DNA of 64,000 nt from Verrucomicrobiota bacterium (GCA_021325145.1 JAJPHR010000009.1:62001-126000); one strand, 5' to 3'. Positions 26,950-35,713 are shown, counted from the stretch's first letter. Notes: generated from the letters alone by a model not told the origin. Program-made: numbers and translations.

Positions 26950-26973
26950 TCCGGACGCTAACGAGCGTCCGGA
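26950..26973 (-). terminator. Strong hairpin overlapping the sulfotransferase stop codon
   Basis: A perfect 10-bp stem TCCGGACGCT/AGCGTCCGGA with a 4-base loop; the stop codon of the minus-strand sulfotransferase is inside it. No long T-tract follows. It may act as a terminator or a stabiliser of the 3' end of the operon transcript, shared with the convergent HNH gene. Confidence 0.6.
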
Positions 26974-27785
26974 TAAAACGTGGCGTAGAAGGCGGTGTTA
27001 TTCGTTTTGATCGCCTCGCTCAGATCCTTGCCAAGCACTTCATTCCAGTCCGGCCGGACTGGTTCGACCTTCTGGCGAATCCGGTGATCACCATAGAAGA
27101 GGAAGTGTGAATCGTCCTCAACGGTGACCTGTTCGACCTGATTGAAATCGTGTTCGAACTCGGGTTCGCCAAGGTAAGCGTAAATTCTGCGCATCGTGCC
27201 GGCGGGATTCGTCGTGAGGTCTTCGAACCGAATGATATGAAAGTTCTTGATGGTCCCGGTTTGCAACGCCTCGATCAGCCGGAAGGCCAGCAGGCCGACG
27301 GGTTGGGTATTCAACCAATGGGCGATCCGGTTGTGAATGGTAACCATGTGGAGCGAGGCTGGCTGGTCCGTTGGGTCCATGCGGTAGCGATTTTTCCGGA
27401 ATAGCTTCTCCATGGAACTCACCACGCCCCGGAGATCACGGATGCACACCAGGAACTTGGGATCAGGATGGAACATCTTCACCCAATCGTAGTAATGAAA
27501 CCAGTCCCGGTTCTTGTCCACGACAATGGGTTTGTCCGTCGTCTTGCGATAGAACCCCGCGAGCGCCTGCGCGCAATAACCCTGAAAGGCCCGCCGTACC
27601 ATGGTCTGGTCCAATCCCTTGAACATCGGGCTGTCCGAAACGATCGCGCGGCCGGCGAGCAGGAGATCAAACACGCCGCTGGTCTGGCTCGAATAGAAAC
27701 GCGGGTTCTGGGCCAGTATGTTTTGCAAAAGCGTTGACCCCGAGCGCGGGAAGGAACTGTTGAAAATGATGCGTTGTTGCGTCAT
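26958..27785 (-). CDS. Sulfotransferase (tandem copy 1)
   Basis: 275 residues of the PAPS-dependent sulfotransferase family. The 5'-phosphosulfate-binding loop is FPRSGSTLL (residues 12-20) and the 3'-phosphate region is CIRDLRGVVSSMEKLFRKN (about 117-135). It transfers sulfate from PAPS to a hydroxyl or amine of a glycan, lipid or protein. It is closely similar to the next gene upstream (27815-28642), by eye about 75-80% identical, so the two are a recent tandem duplication. Both follow the TMTC-like glycosyltransferase at 28745 on the same strand with gaps of 29 and about 100 bases, which indicates an operon. Confidence 0.9.
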   Translation of the reverse strand: MTQQRIIFNSSFPRSGSTLLQNILAQNPRFYSSQTSGVFDLLLAGRAIVSDSPMFKGLDQTMVRRAFQGYCAQALAGFYRKTTDKPIVVDKNRDWFHYYDWVKMFHPDPKFLVCIRDLRGVVSSMEKLFRKNRYRMDPTDQPASLHMVTIHNRIAHWLNTQPVGLLAFRLIEALQTGTIKNFHIIRFEDLTTNPAGTMRRIYAYLGEPEFEHDFNQVEQVTVEDDSHFLFYGDHRIRQKVEPVRPDWNEVLGKDLSEAIKTNNTAFYATFYPDAR

Positions 27786-27814
27786 AATGGTGGAAATCTG
27801 CCGCTGGATCCAGC

Positions 27815-28642
27815 TTAGCTGACACCTGGATAGAAGGCGTTATAAAAGACAGCGTTATTCGTCCGGATCGCCTCGCTCAGGTCCTTCCCAAGCACTTCAT
27901 TCCAATCCGGTCGGACGGGCTCGACCTTCTGGCGTATTCGGTGATCGCCGTAAAAGAGGAACTGCGAATCGTCCTCGGAGGTCACCTGCCGCACATTTTG
28001 GAAATCGTGTTCGAACTCCGGTTCCCCGAGATAGGCGTAAATCTTGCGCATGGTCACGGCGGGATTCGACGTGAGATCTTCGAAACGGACGATCTGGAAA
28101 TCCTTGATCGTCCCCGTTTGGAGGGCCTCGAGCAGCCGCGATGCAGCCAGGCCAACGGGGACATTATTCAACCAATGACGGATACGATTGCTGATGGTTA
28201 CCATGTTTATGGTCGCGGATATGTCCGCCGGATCCTGGCGATCGCGATTCTTGCGGAATAGCTTCTCCATGGAACTCACCACGCCCCGGAGATCGCGGAT
28301 GCAAACCAGGAACTTGGAATCGGGATGGAATGTCTTTACCCAGTCATAGTAATGAAACCAGGCGCGGTGCTTGTCCACAACAATTGGCTTATCGGTAATG
28401 TTTTGGTAAAAGCCTGCCAGTCCACCCGCGCAAAACTCCAGGAATGCCACGCGCACTTTTTCCTGGTCCAACCCTTTGAACGAAGCGCCTTCAGATACCA
28501 TTGTGCGCGCGGCGAGCAACAGCTCAAACACCCCGCTGGTCTGGCTCGGATAGAAGCGCGGGTTCTGCGCCAGAATGTTTTGCAAAAGCGTTGACCCCGA
28601 ACGCGGGAAGGAACTGTTGAAAATGATGCGTTGCTGACTCAT
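27815..28642 (-). CDS. Sulfotransferase (tandem copy 2)
   Basis: 275 residues from the ATG at 28642; an upstream GTG adds three residues. It carries the same FPRSGSTLL loop and CIRDLRGVVSSMEKLFRKN region as its neighbour. The N-terminal 35 residues are nearly identical to copy 1 and the C-terminal 60 are nearly identical, while the middle (about 40-75 and 135-165) diverges, as expected if the acceptor site has changed. It begins about 100 bases after the stop of the glycosyltransferase gene. Confidence 0.9.
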   Translation of the reverse strand: MSQQRIIFNSSFPRSGSTLLQNILAQNPRFYPSQTSGVFELLLAARTMVSEGASFKGLDQEKVRVAFLEFCAGGLAGFYQNITDKPIVVDKHRAWFHYYDWVKTFHPDSKFLVCIRDLRGVVSSMEKLFRKNRDRQDPADISATINMVTISNRIRHWLNNVPVGLAASRLLEALQTGTIKDFQIVRFEDLTSNPAVTMRKIYAYLGEPEFEHDFQNVRQVTSEDDSQFLFYGDHRIRQKVEPVRPDWNEVLGKDLSEAIRTNNAVFYNAFYPGVS

Positions 28643-28744
28643 GACTGTCACACTTTACAGGCAGGCATGTGACGCGCAAGCGCAAATGCTCAAGGGAACG
28701 CCTGTGGTGGGGGCCAAGCCGCTCAAAAGGGGTGCCCAAGCCTT

Positions 28745-30487
28745 TTACCGCGTCAGGATGGAAGGGGTCAACCGGGCAGCCTCTTCGTAAGCCCTGGCGG
28801 CATCGTCGCCTTTTCCCTGACGTTCAAGTGCTGTGCCGAGATGTTGCCAAGCCTGCTGATTGCTTGGGGTCTGGCGCACCCAAGTGCGGAACTCCGCCAC
28901 AGCTTCATCGAGACGATCCATCGCCAATAGAACTTCGCCCAGGCTTTCGTGGGCCTGCCAAAAGTCCGGCTTGGCACGGAGCGCAGCGCGAAATTGTGCC
29001 TCCGCCTCCGTGAATTTCCGTTGCTGGTTTGCCAGAATGATTCCCCAGTTATAGTGGGCCGCGTACTGGGAGTTGCGTGCGGCCTCAATCCGGCTTGGCC
29101 GAAGAGCCAGTGCCTTGGCATAATGGGCGGCGGCTTCTTCCTTGTTGCCTTGCAGGTCGAGCGCCTGGCCGAGATTGTACTCGGCGAAAATGTTGTCCGG
29201 CGTCACCGCCAATGCGTGGCTGAAGAGCGTGCCGCTGTCCCGCCAGTATTGCAATTGGACCCGCGTGCAAAGGATCAAAGCGATCAGCCAGACGCCAGCC
29301 AGCATTCCAGCAGGCTTCGAAAGGCGAGGACATGTTTCCGTGAAGCTGCCCAAACTCCAGGACAAAAGCACGAAGACGCCAACGGACGGCAGATAGGCAT
29401 AGCGATCAGCCATGGCTTGGGGGCCGACCTGCGCAACCCCAATGACCGGCACAAGCGCCCCCAGGAACCACAACCAGCCCACCGCCAGAAATGGTTGTTG
29501 TCTCGCCCGTGCGACCATGCCGATGGAGAGAACCAGCAGCAGCAATCCCGCGCCCACTACTGCCCAAAGGTTCCAGTGATCCGGATATGGGTAAAAGACC
29601 GACAGGTGCGTTGGCCAAACGATTTTCCCGAGGTAACGGGCGTAGCTGACGAGGGCATTGCCCAGGCGCAGGGAAAGAGGAAGCGCATTAAAACTCACCA
29701 CGGAATCGGCGGATCTCTGGGCCCACACGGTTGCGACGCAATCGAGAGCCGCGAAAGCGAAAAAGGGGATTTTTTCCAGAAGGAGAGGACGCCAAGCCCT
29801 GAAACTTGAAACTTGAAACTTGAAACTTGATATCCGTTGGAGGGGCCAAAAGTCGAGCAGGAGCAACAGGCATGGGAGTGTTACCACCATCGGCTTGGAC
29901 ATTAAACCGAAGGCGAAGAAGAGCAGGGACAAGCTATAATAAATCTTTGATTTTTGATTTTGCTCCTCTTCGACTTTGGACTTTGGGCTTTGGACTTTGG
30001 GCGCTTTCACGTAGCGCGCATACGCCGCGATCGCGAGCAGTGCGAAAAGTGTGCTGAGCACGTCCTTCCGCTCGGAAACCCACGCGACTGATTCGACATG
30101 CACCGGATGCCAGGCGAAGAGCGCGGCAACGAAAGCGCTGCGCCAGAGTGCGCCGGTGAGTTGCAGTAACACCAGAAAGAGAAACACGGAATTGGCGGCA
30201 TGCAGCAAAACGTTGGTTAAATGGTGCCCCCTTGGGTTTGATCCGAACAGGTCACAATCAAGCATGTGCGATACCCAAGTGAGTGGGTGCCAGTTGCTGG
30301 CATAATTGCTTTTCAATGCCCAGATGACCCCAGCCCCGGTGACGCCATTATGGATTGACGTGTTGTCCACGACGTAAGTTTGATCATCGCAGTTGAGGAA
30401 GGCAAAATGGGTTGCTGGCGAAAACACGGCCAGGGTGATCGCAGCCAGCACGAGGCAGATGATCTGGGCTCGTTGTGCATTTTGCAT
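28745..30487 (-). CDS. TMTC-like GT-C glycosyltransferase with short TPR tail (paralog 2)
   Basis: 580 residues. It has the same membrane half as paralog 1: FLNCDDQTYVV with the acidic pair, SNWHPLTWVSHMLDC, GHHLTNVLLHAANSV and WHPVHVESVAWVSERKDVLS. Its C-terminal part has only about four TPRs and lacks the GTLAAAYAEAGRF-type module of the other four paralogs. Two heptad blocks are at 29974-30001 and 29801-29828. It leads the operon that ends in the two sulfotransferases, so its product or acceptor may be the substrate that they sulfate (inference). It is divergent from the fused spermidine-synthase-like gene. Confidence 0.82.
   Translation of the reverse strand: MQNAQRAQIICLVLAAITLAVFSPATHFAFLNCDDQTYVVDNTSIHNGVTGAGVIWALKSNYASNWHPLTWVSHMLDCDLFGSNPRGHHLTNVLLHAANSVFLFLVLLQLTGALWRSAFVAALFAWHPVHVESVAWVSERKDVLSTLFALLAIAAYARYVKAPKVQSPKSKVEEEQNQKSKIYYSLSLLFFAFGLMSKPMVVTLPCLLLLLDFWPLQRISSFKFQVSSFRAWRPLLLEKIPFFAFAALDCVATVWAQRSADSVVSFNALPLSLRLGNALVSYARYLGKIVWPTHLSVFYPYPDHWNLWAVVGAGLLLLVLSIGMVARARQQPFLAVGWLWFLGALVPVIGVAQVGPQAMADRYAYLPSVGVFVLLSWSLGSFTETCPRLSKPAGMLAGVWLIALILCTRVQLQYWRDSGTLFSHALAVTPDNIFAEYNLGQALDLQGNKEEAAAHYAKALALRPSRIEAARNSQYAAHYNWGIILANQQRKFTEAEAQFRAALRAKPDFWQAHESLGEVLLAMDRLDEAVAEFRTWVRQTPSNQQAWQHLGTALERQGKGDDAARAYEEAARLTPSILTR
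29801..29828. repeat. Heptad repeat GAAACTT x4
   Basis: Four perfect copies in the coding strand's complement, encoding SSFKFQVSSF after LDFWPLQRI. The position corresponds to the second loop with heptads in paralog 3. Confidence 0.9.
29974..30001. repeat. Heptad repeat CTTTGG[AG] x4
   Basis: Four 7-base units alternating CTTTGGA and CTTTGGG, encoding APKVQSPKSKV. A shorter TTTTGAT tract follows at 29945-29962. The protein position corresponds to the first heptad loop of paralog 1. Confidence 0.85.
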
Positions 30488-30583
30488 CGCCTAATCCTAA
30501 TGGCGCGATGGAATCTCGCCAGAATAAAAGGTGACCAGACTTTGCGCTGGCGCGGGATAGCCAACTTATGCAGAATTCATGCT

Positions 30584-32872
30584 ATGTTTTTGTATGCCTT
30601 GACGATTTTCACCGGGGCTTTCCTGGTTTTTCAGGTCCAGCCCCTGATCGCCAAGTACATTTTGCCGTGGTTTGGGGGGGGGCCGGGCGTCTGGACCACC
30701 TGCATGTTGTTCTTTCAGTTGGCGTTATTGGGGGGTTACGGTTACGCGCATTTGAGTTCGCGCTGGTTGAAGCCGCGCGTGCAGGCCATTGTCCACATAG
30801 TCCTTCTGGGGGGAGCGGTGGCGCTGCTTCCCATCACGCCCGGGAACGCCTGGAAGCCGCTCAATGTCGATGACCCCGTCTGGCAAATCCTGTTGTTGCT
30901 GGCCGCCAACATCGGCTTGCCCTATCTCGTCCTCTCTTCGACTGCGCCTTTGATGCAACGGTGGTTGACACGCACCCACCCCGGTGTTTCGCCATACCGG
31001 CTGTACGCGCTATCGAACGCTGGCTCGCTGCTGGCGCTGCTTTCCTATCCGTTTTATTTTGAATCGCACTTCAGCCGCAGGATGCAAGCCTTCATTTGGG
31101 GCTGTGGACTGGTCCTCTACGCCGCTTGCGGGATGGTTTGCGCGGTAAAAATGTGGAGGACAGCAGGCCGTTCGGTCACGGAAACATCGTCCACACGCGG
31201 AACCCCGGCCCCAGTCCGGCCCAGCCTTGGGCAGAGAACGCTCTGGGTTCTGCTGCCAGCCTGTGCATCGGTGCTGTTGCTTGCAACTACCAATAAACTT
31301 TGCCGGGACATGCTGGTAATGCCATTCCTGTGGGTGTTGCCGCTGGCAATCTATCTGTTAACTTTCATCATTTGCTTCGACAGTCCGCGCTGGTATGCGC
31401 GGCTGCCTTTCGCACTGGGACTGGCGGTTGCCTTGGGCGGCATCTGCTGGGCCATCTTCCGCGGGGACCATTGGCCGGGTTGGAAGCTGGTGGTGGCCTA
31501 TGGCGGGGCACTCTTTGTTTGCTGCATGGCGTGCCATGGCGAGGTTTATCGCCTTCGGCCCGGCCCACTCTACTTAACGGAGTTTTATCTGCTGATTGCG
31601 GCGGGTGGGGCCTTGGGCGGCGTGTTCGTGGCGGTGGTTGCGCCGATGATTTTTTCCGGGTATTACGAACTGCACACGGGCTTGCTGCTTTGCGGGACTT
31701 TGTTTTTGGTGGTATGCGCCCGCGACCACAACTCAGGCAGCCTCAAGGAGTGGCGTTGGACGGCGTGCCTCCTCCCGCTCGTGTTGATAGGGGGGGGTGA
31801 TTGGCTGTTTCGTGAGATAGGGGCTTCGGAGGTGGATATCCGTGATTACGCCAGCGGCATGCGTGTGGCGATGTGGATTTTCGCGCTACTGTTGGCGGGG
31901 GCTGGCTGGGTTTATCGAGACCGGCTTAAGCGGGCGCGGGCATGGCAGATGCTGACCTGCATTTGGTTGGGGTTCGGCATATTCGCGCTGGCAACGTCGC
32001 TGTGGATGACGCGCGAACGGCCTTTGCCGACCCAGGCAATTCTTGACACGTCGCGGAACTTTTACGGGCGATTGCGAGTCTTCGAGTCATTTCCCAACGA
32101 ACCGGAACGGCATGTTTTTGGTCTCTTGCATGAGCGTATCAGCCACGGGTGGCAGTTTGCCGACCCGGTCCGCGCCGCTTGGCCCATCCTCTATTTCAGC
32201 GAGCAAAGCGGTGTCGGGCTCGCCATGCAGGCGTTACCTGCTGGCAGCCGGCACATCGGTATAATCGGCTTGGGGGCCGGCACGCTCGCGGCCTATGCTC
32301 AGCCAGGCGACCTTCTGCGCATTTATGAAATCAACCCCGAGGTCCTGCGGTTGGCGAGATCGCGATTCAGTTATTTGAACGGCTGCCGAGGCAAGATAGA
32401 AGTGGTGTTGGGTGACGCGCGTTTGTCGCTGGAAAAGGAATCGTCCCAGCATTTTGATCTGCTGGTAATTGATGCGTTCAGTGGGGACAATATCCCGGTG
32501 CATCTGTTGACCACGGAGGCTTTCGAGGTTTACCAGCGGCAGTTGCAGACCAACGGTATTATCGCAGCGCACATCTCCAATCTTTATCTGGACTTGGAGC
32601 CAGTACTGGCCAATTTGGCCAATCACTTCGGCTACCGAATGGCGGTTATCGATTGCAATGGTGCTCCGGGGCAGTGGTGGATCAAGCCCTCACGATGGAT
32701 TCTGCTGACGCACAACGATGCGTTCATTGACTCCCCGCCGATTCGTGAAGCGGCTGGACCAGTAAGGACCCGGGCGGACCTGCCGCTCTGGACGGATGAC
32801 TTTGCCAGCTTGTTTCAAATCCTGCAGCCCCGCCAGACGCTGGCTCGCCCGGTCGCAACGGCATCCAACTGA
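30584..32872 (+). CDS. Fused membrane / spermidine-synthase-like protein
   Basis: 762 residues from the ATG at 30584, which begins directly at the first helix; a much longer upstream frame runs into the divergent glycosyltransferase gene and is rejected. About eleven membrane helices (MFS-like) are followed by a Rossmann domain (about 560-740) with IIGLGAGTLAAYA, YEINPEV, GDARLSL and VIDAFSGDNIP, the aminopropyltransferase / SAM-methyltransferase pattern. The reaction of this fused family is not settled; it may use decarboxylated SAM or SAM on a membrane substrate. The gene contains unusually long G tracts (G9 at 30674-30682, G8 at 31790-31797), as seen in switchable genes. Confidence 0.85.
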   Translation: MFLYALTIFTGAFLVFQVQPLIAKYILPWFGGGPGVWTTCMLFFQLALLGGYGYAHLSSRWLKPRVQAIVHIVLLGGAVALLPITPGNAWKPLNVDDPVWQILLLLAANIGLPYLVLSSTAPLMQRWLTRTHPGVSPYRLYALSNAGSLLALLSYPFYFESHFSRRMQAFIWGCGLVLYAACGMVCAVKMWRTAGRSVTETSSTRGTPAPVRPSLGQRTLWVLLPACASVLLLATTNKLCRDMLVMPFLWVLPLAIYLLTFIICFDSPRWYARLPFALGLAVALGGICWAIFRGDHWPGWKLVVAYGGALFVCCMACHGEVYRLRPGPLYLTEFYLLIAAGGALGGVFVAVVAPMIFSGYYELHTGLLLCGTLFLVVCARDHNSGSLKEWRWTACLLPLVLIGGGDWLFREIGASEVDIRDYASGMRVAMWIFALLLAGAGWVYRDRLKRARAWQMLTCIWLGFGIFALATSLWMTRERPLPTQAILDTSRNFYGRLRVFESFPNEPERHVFGLLHERISHGWQFADPVRAAWPILYFSEQSGVGLAMQALPAGSRHIGIIGLGAGTLAAYAQPGDLLRIYEINPEVLRLARSRFSYLNGCRGKIEVVLGDARLSLEKESSQHFDLLVIDAFSGDNIPVHLLTTEAFEVYQRQLQTNGIIAAHISNLYLDLEPVLANLANHFGYRMAVIDCNGAPGQWWIKPSRWILLTHNDAFIDSPPIREAAGPVRTRADLPLWTDDFASLFQILQPRQTLARPVATASN

Positions 32873-32942
32873 TTTGAAACTGGTGCCTGGTTTCAATGTC
32901 CGAGCAGGAATGATGCTCGCATATCCGACCAGAACGGTTTCA

Positions 32943-35150
32943 TCAATCCCGGTCACGGCATGGCTCGCGATTTTGGAACTGATGCAGGAGCTTTTGGTTG
33001 CGGGCGAGCAACTCGGCCTGGCCGGAAGCCGCGGCCAGGTCGCAGGCTCTTCGGGCGGTTTCAACCGCTTTTTCAAATTGGTCGTTTTCCGCGTAGGCGG
33101 CAGCCAAGGTTCCGAGAAACACGGTTTCCTGATAATGAGTTTGCTCACAGGCGGCTTCCGCCAACTGCACTGCCTCAGTTCCATTGCGAAACTCAGGCTG
33201 CGGATAAGTCGCCATGATCCACGCAAGATTGTTACGCGCTACCGGCAGACCGGGATTGAGCCGAACTGCTTCGCGGTAGTGAATCACCGCTCCGCCAATT
33301 TCATTCTTCTTCTGCAAGGCGGAGGCCAGCGCAAGGTGCGCGGGAGCTGATTCTGGATCGAGGCCCACCACCTGCTTCAGCGTTGCAACCGCCTGGTCCG
33401 CCGCGCCGCGCCGGAGGTACTCAAGACCCAGATGATAGCGTGCCATCGTGTTGGTTGGATCAAGGCGAAGCGCGCCCAGGTAACAGCGCACCGCCTCATC
33501 TGACCGTTCCAGGCAGGCCAGCGTCCGGCCCAGTCCGGTCAGCGAAATGGCATCAGCCGGATCCAGTTGAACCGCCTCGGTGAAATTTGTCAGCGCACCC
33601 GCACAATCGCCAAGTTCGAAAAGCGCTGCCCCCATATCGGCAGGCGCCTTGTCATAATGCGGCCGGATCCGCAACGCCTTGGCGAACCAGTTGGTGGCTT
33701 CGTTGAAATTGCCCAGGCTGGCGTGGGCCACGCCGAGGTTCAGATTGACTTGGAAATAATTCGGTTGGAAATTCAAGGCTTGCTGATAATGAGCAATGGC
33801 TTCCTGTACCCGGCCTGAGTTCTGGAGGTCGCAGCCGATGCAATAGTGAGCGAACCAGTTCTCGGGATTTACCTTGAAACATTGGGTCCATACGGAGTTG
33901 CTGTTGCGCCAGGTCTGGACCTGAATCCAAGTCGCACAACCAAAGGCAGCCAGGACCAAGGTCGTTGCCGCAACGACAAGCAGATTTGGAAACCTCCATC
34001 TGGATGTTAAGTCCCCGGCCAGCCAGGTCACTGCGACAAAGATGCCGAGCGATGGAACATAAAGATAGCGGTCAGCCACGGATTGGTAACCCATGGCGAC
34101 AATACCGATCACAGGAACCAGGATGCCCAGAAACATCAACCAGCCTGTCAGCAAATAGCCGGCGGAGCGTCGGCAGACTACGGCCAGCACGGTAATCAGC
34201 CCCAACAGCAACACCGCGCCAGCAACTTTCCAACCGGCCCAACCAGGGGGCAAGGGATAGAAAGCCGCCAGGTCCACCGGCCAGAATAATTTGCCCAAGT
34301 ACCGCAGATAGGAAACAGGAACGTTGGTCAAACGCAGGCCCCACGAGATGCTTTCGCTCGACACAATATTACTTCCGGAATTCATGTTGCGAAACGTGGT
34401 AACGGAGGAGAAAAGAGCGAGAGCCAGGAAAGGCGCTTTTTCAAGCAGTAATTTGAAGTGCGAAATCCGAAATTCAAAATCCGAAATCCGACCCAAAGGC
34501 CAAAAATCCAGCAGCAACAGCACAAATGGAAGCGTGACCACCATCGGCTTGGACATCAAGCCCAAGCCAAAGAAGGCGAGGGATAAAGAATAGTAAACTT
34601 TGAATTTTGAACGGGGACCAACTTCCGGCTGATTGGCCCTCGGGCTTTGGGCTCCTTTCGCGTAGCCGACATACGCTCCAACCGCCAGCAACCAAAAGAA
34701 TGTGCTGAGCACGTCCTTGCGTTCCGCCACCCAAGCCACGGATTCGACGTGAGTTGGATGCCAGGCAAAAAGCGCTGCCACGATGAAACTGCGCGCGAGA
34801 CAGCCGGTCATCCGGCGGAACAATCCAAAAACCAGGAGCGTATTGGCGATGTGGAAACCCAGGTTTTCGAGGTGGTGCCAGCCTGGCTTCAAGCCGAACA
34901 CCTCGCAGTCAAGCATGTGCGACCACCAAGTGAGCGGATGCCAGCAATCGAAATAGTCCGTGGTCAACCCCCAAAGCAGGCTTCGCGCAGTCAGTCCGCC
35001 GCGGACCATCGGATTATCATAGATATAGTGCGAATCATCCAGAGATATAAACGCGAAGCCTCCCACTTGGGCGTAGATGAGCAGCGTGCCCAGGGCGAGG
35101 AGAAGGCCGCCAGCCAAGGCTGGGTGGGACTGGATAAATCGTCTGGCCAC
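32943..35150 (-). CDS. TMTC-like GT-C glycosyltransferase with C-terminal TPRs (paralog 3)
   Basis: 735 residues with the same membrane half as paralogs 1 and 2 (FISLDDSHYIYDNPMV, CWHPLTWWSHMLDCE, WHPTHVESVAWVAERKDVLS) and about seven TPRs, ending in NGTEAVQLAEAAC and LGTLAAAYAENDQFEKA. A heptad block of CGAAATC type is at 34461-34488, at the loop after LDFWPLGRI. The gene ends 70 bases from the convergent spermidine-synthase-like gene and starts about 110 bases after the RelE-like gene. It is the form with the complete shared C-terminal module. Confidence 0.85.
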   Translation of the reverse strand: MARRFIQSHPALAGGLLLALGTLLIYAQVGGFAFISLDDSHYIYDNPMVRGGLTARSLLWGLTTDYFDCWHPLTWWSHMLDCEVFGLKPGWHHLENLGFHIANTLLVFGLFRRMTGCLARSFIVAALFAWHPTHVESVAWVAERKDVLSTFFWLLAVGAYVGYAKGAQSPRANQPEVGPRSKFKVYYSLSLAFFGLGLMSKPMVVTLPFVLLLLDFWPLGRISDFEFRISHFKLLLEKAPFLALALFSSVTTFRNMNSGSNIVSSESISWGLRLTNVPVSYLRYLGKLFWPVDLAAFYPLPPGWAGWKVAGAVLLLGLITVLAVVCRRSAGYLLTGWLMFLGILVPVIGIVAMGYQSVADRYLYVPSLGIFVAVTWLAGDLTSRWRFPNLLVVAATTLVLAAFGCATWIQVQTWRNSNSVWTQCFKVNPENWFAHYCIGCDLQNSGRVQEAIAHYQQALNFQPNYFQVNLNLGVAHASLGNFNEATNWFAKALRIRPHYDKAPADMGAALFELGDCAGALTNFTEAVQLDPADAISLTGLGRTLACLERSDEAVRCYLGALRLDPTNTMARYHLGLEYLRRGAADQAVATLKQVVGLDPESAPAHLALASALQKKNEIGGAVIHYREAVRLNPGLPVARNNLAWIMATYPQPEFRNGTEAVQLAEAACEQTHYQETVFLGTLAAAYAENDQFEKAVETARRACDLAAASGQAELLARNQKLLHQFQNREPCRDRD
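34461..34488. repeat. Heptad repeat CGAAATC-type x4
   Basis: Four 7-base units (CGAAATC, CGAAATT, CAAAATC, CGAAATC), encoding SDFEFRISHFK on the minus strand. The protein position equals the GAAACTT block of paralog 2, but the words differ, so they arose independently. Confidence 0.85.
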
Positions 35151-35262
35151 AGATTGGCTGATTAGCTGGCGTTTCCGCGCGGATTCAGCGCCGGCAACCC
35201 GGGAGAGTTCCGGGATTTCAAATTTGCAACCCGGATCTTTAAATTCACACCAGCCTGATCTT

Positions 35263-35634
35263 TCACGGCTTGGCGGAGGATCGAACCGCGGTTTCGATCA
35301 ATTCCCAGAATTTAGGATTTTGCTGCAATGCCTCGTCTTCTTCCAGCTTGAGCCCAGTGCGGAAATAAAAATCCTTCAGCGTGTGCCGACTGAGAATGCG
35401 ATGAACGACCACGCCAAGGTCGTGGCGCTCGAAATAAACCCGGTAATCCCCGACGCGGAAACGGTGCAAGCTGCGGCCCGCGCGCTCCAGTTTGCCGAAT
35501 TGATCCAGTTCCGTGTGCATGACCTGTTGGGGCAGGCCGCGGAACTCGCCCAGGATTTGGAGTTGGAGTTCCTTGGGCATGCGGGCCAGCTCGGCGGCGC
35601 TGGTGGGATTGAAAATGATCTGGAATGCGTGCAT
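35263..35634 (-). CDS. RelE/ParE-like toxin-family protein without partner
   Basis: 123 residues. FQIIFNPTSAAELARMPKE, FGKLERAGRSLHRFRVGDYR and VYFERHDLGVVVHRILSRH fit the RelE/ParE fold of ribosome-dependent or gyrase-directed toxins (COG2026-like), with the conserved R-x-[GD]-Y-R-V core. A long C-terminal tail of about 25 residues (LEEDEALQQNPKFWELIETAV) is unusual. I see no antitoxin on either side. The ATG lies only four bases after the 3' end of the tRNA-Glu gene, so transcription of the two is almost certainly linked. It may be an orphan housekeeping member rather than an active toxin. Confidence 0.75.
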   Translation of the reverse strand: MHAFQIIFNPTSAAELARMPKELQLQILGEFRGLPQQVMHTELDQFGKLERAGRSLHRFRVGDYRVYFERHDLGVVVHRILSRHTLKDFYFRTGLKLEEDEALQQNPKFWELIETAVRSSAKP

Positions 35635-35638
35635 GAAT

Positions 35639-35713
35639 TGGTAGCGCGTACGGGAATCGCACCCGTCTTTCAGCCTTGAGAGGGCCGCGTCCTAACTGAT
35701 AGACGAACGCGCC
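35639..35713 (-). tRNA. tRNA-Glu (CTC)
   Basis: 75 bases including an encoded CCA. The acceptor arm pairs seven positions (one G-U at the first pair), the D arm pairs GTC/GAC, the anticodon arm CGGCC/GGCTG carries loop CTCTCAA with anticodon CUC (Glu), and the T arm ACGGG/CCCGT encloses TGCGATT. The four-base variable loop is normal. It is the only tRNA I found. It sits between a zinc-ribbon gene and the RelE-like gene, on the same strand. Confidence 0.93.

Noticed and set aside
30380-30583. Upstream extension of the spermidine-synthase-like gene
   Set aside because: It overlaps the divergent glycosyltransferase's coding start and is not hydrophobic.
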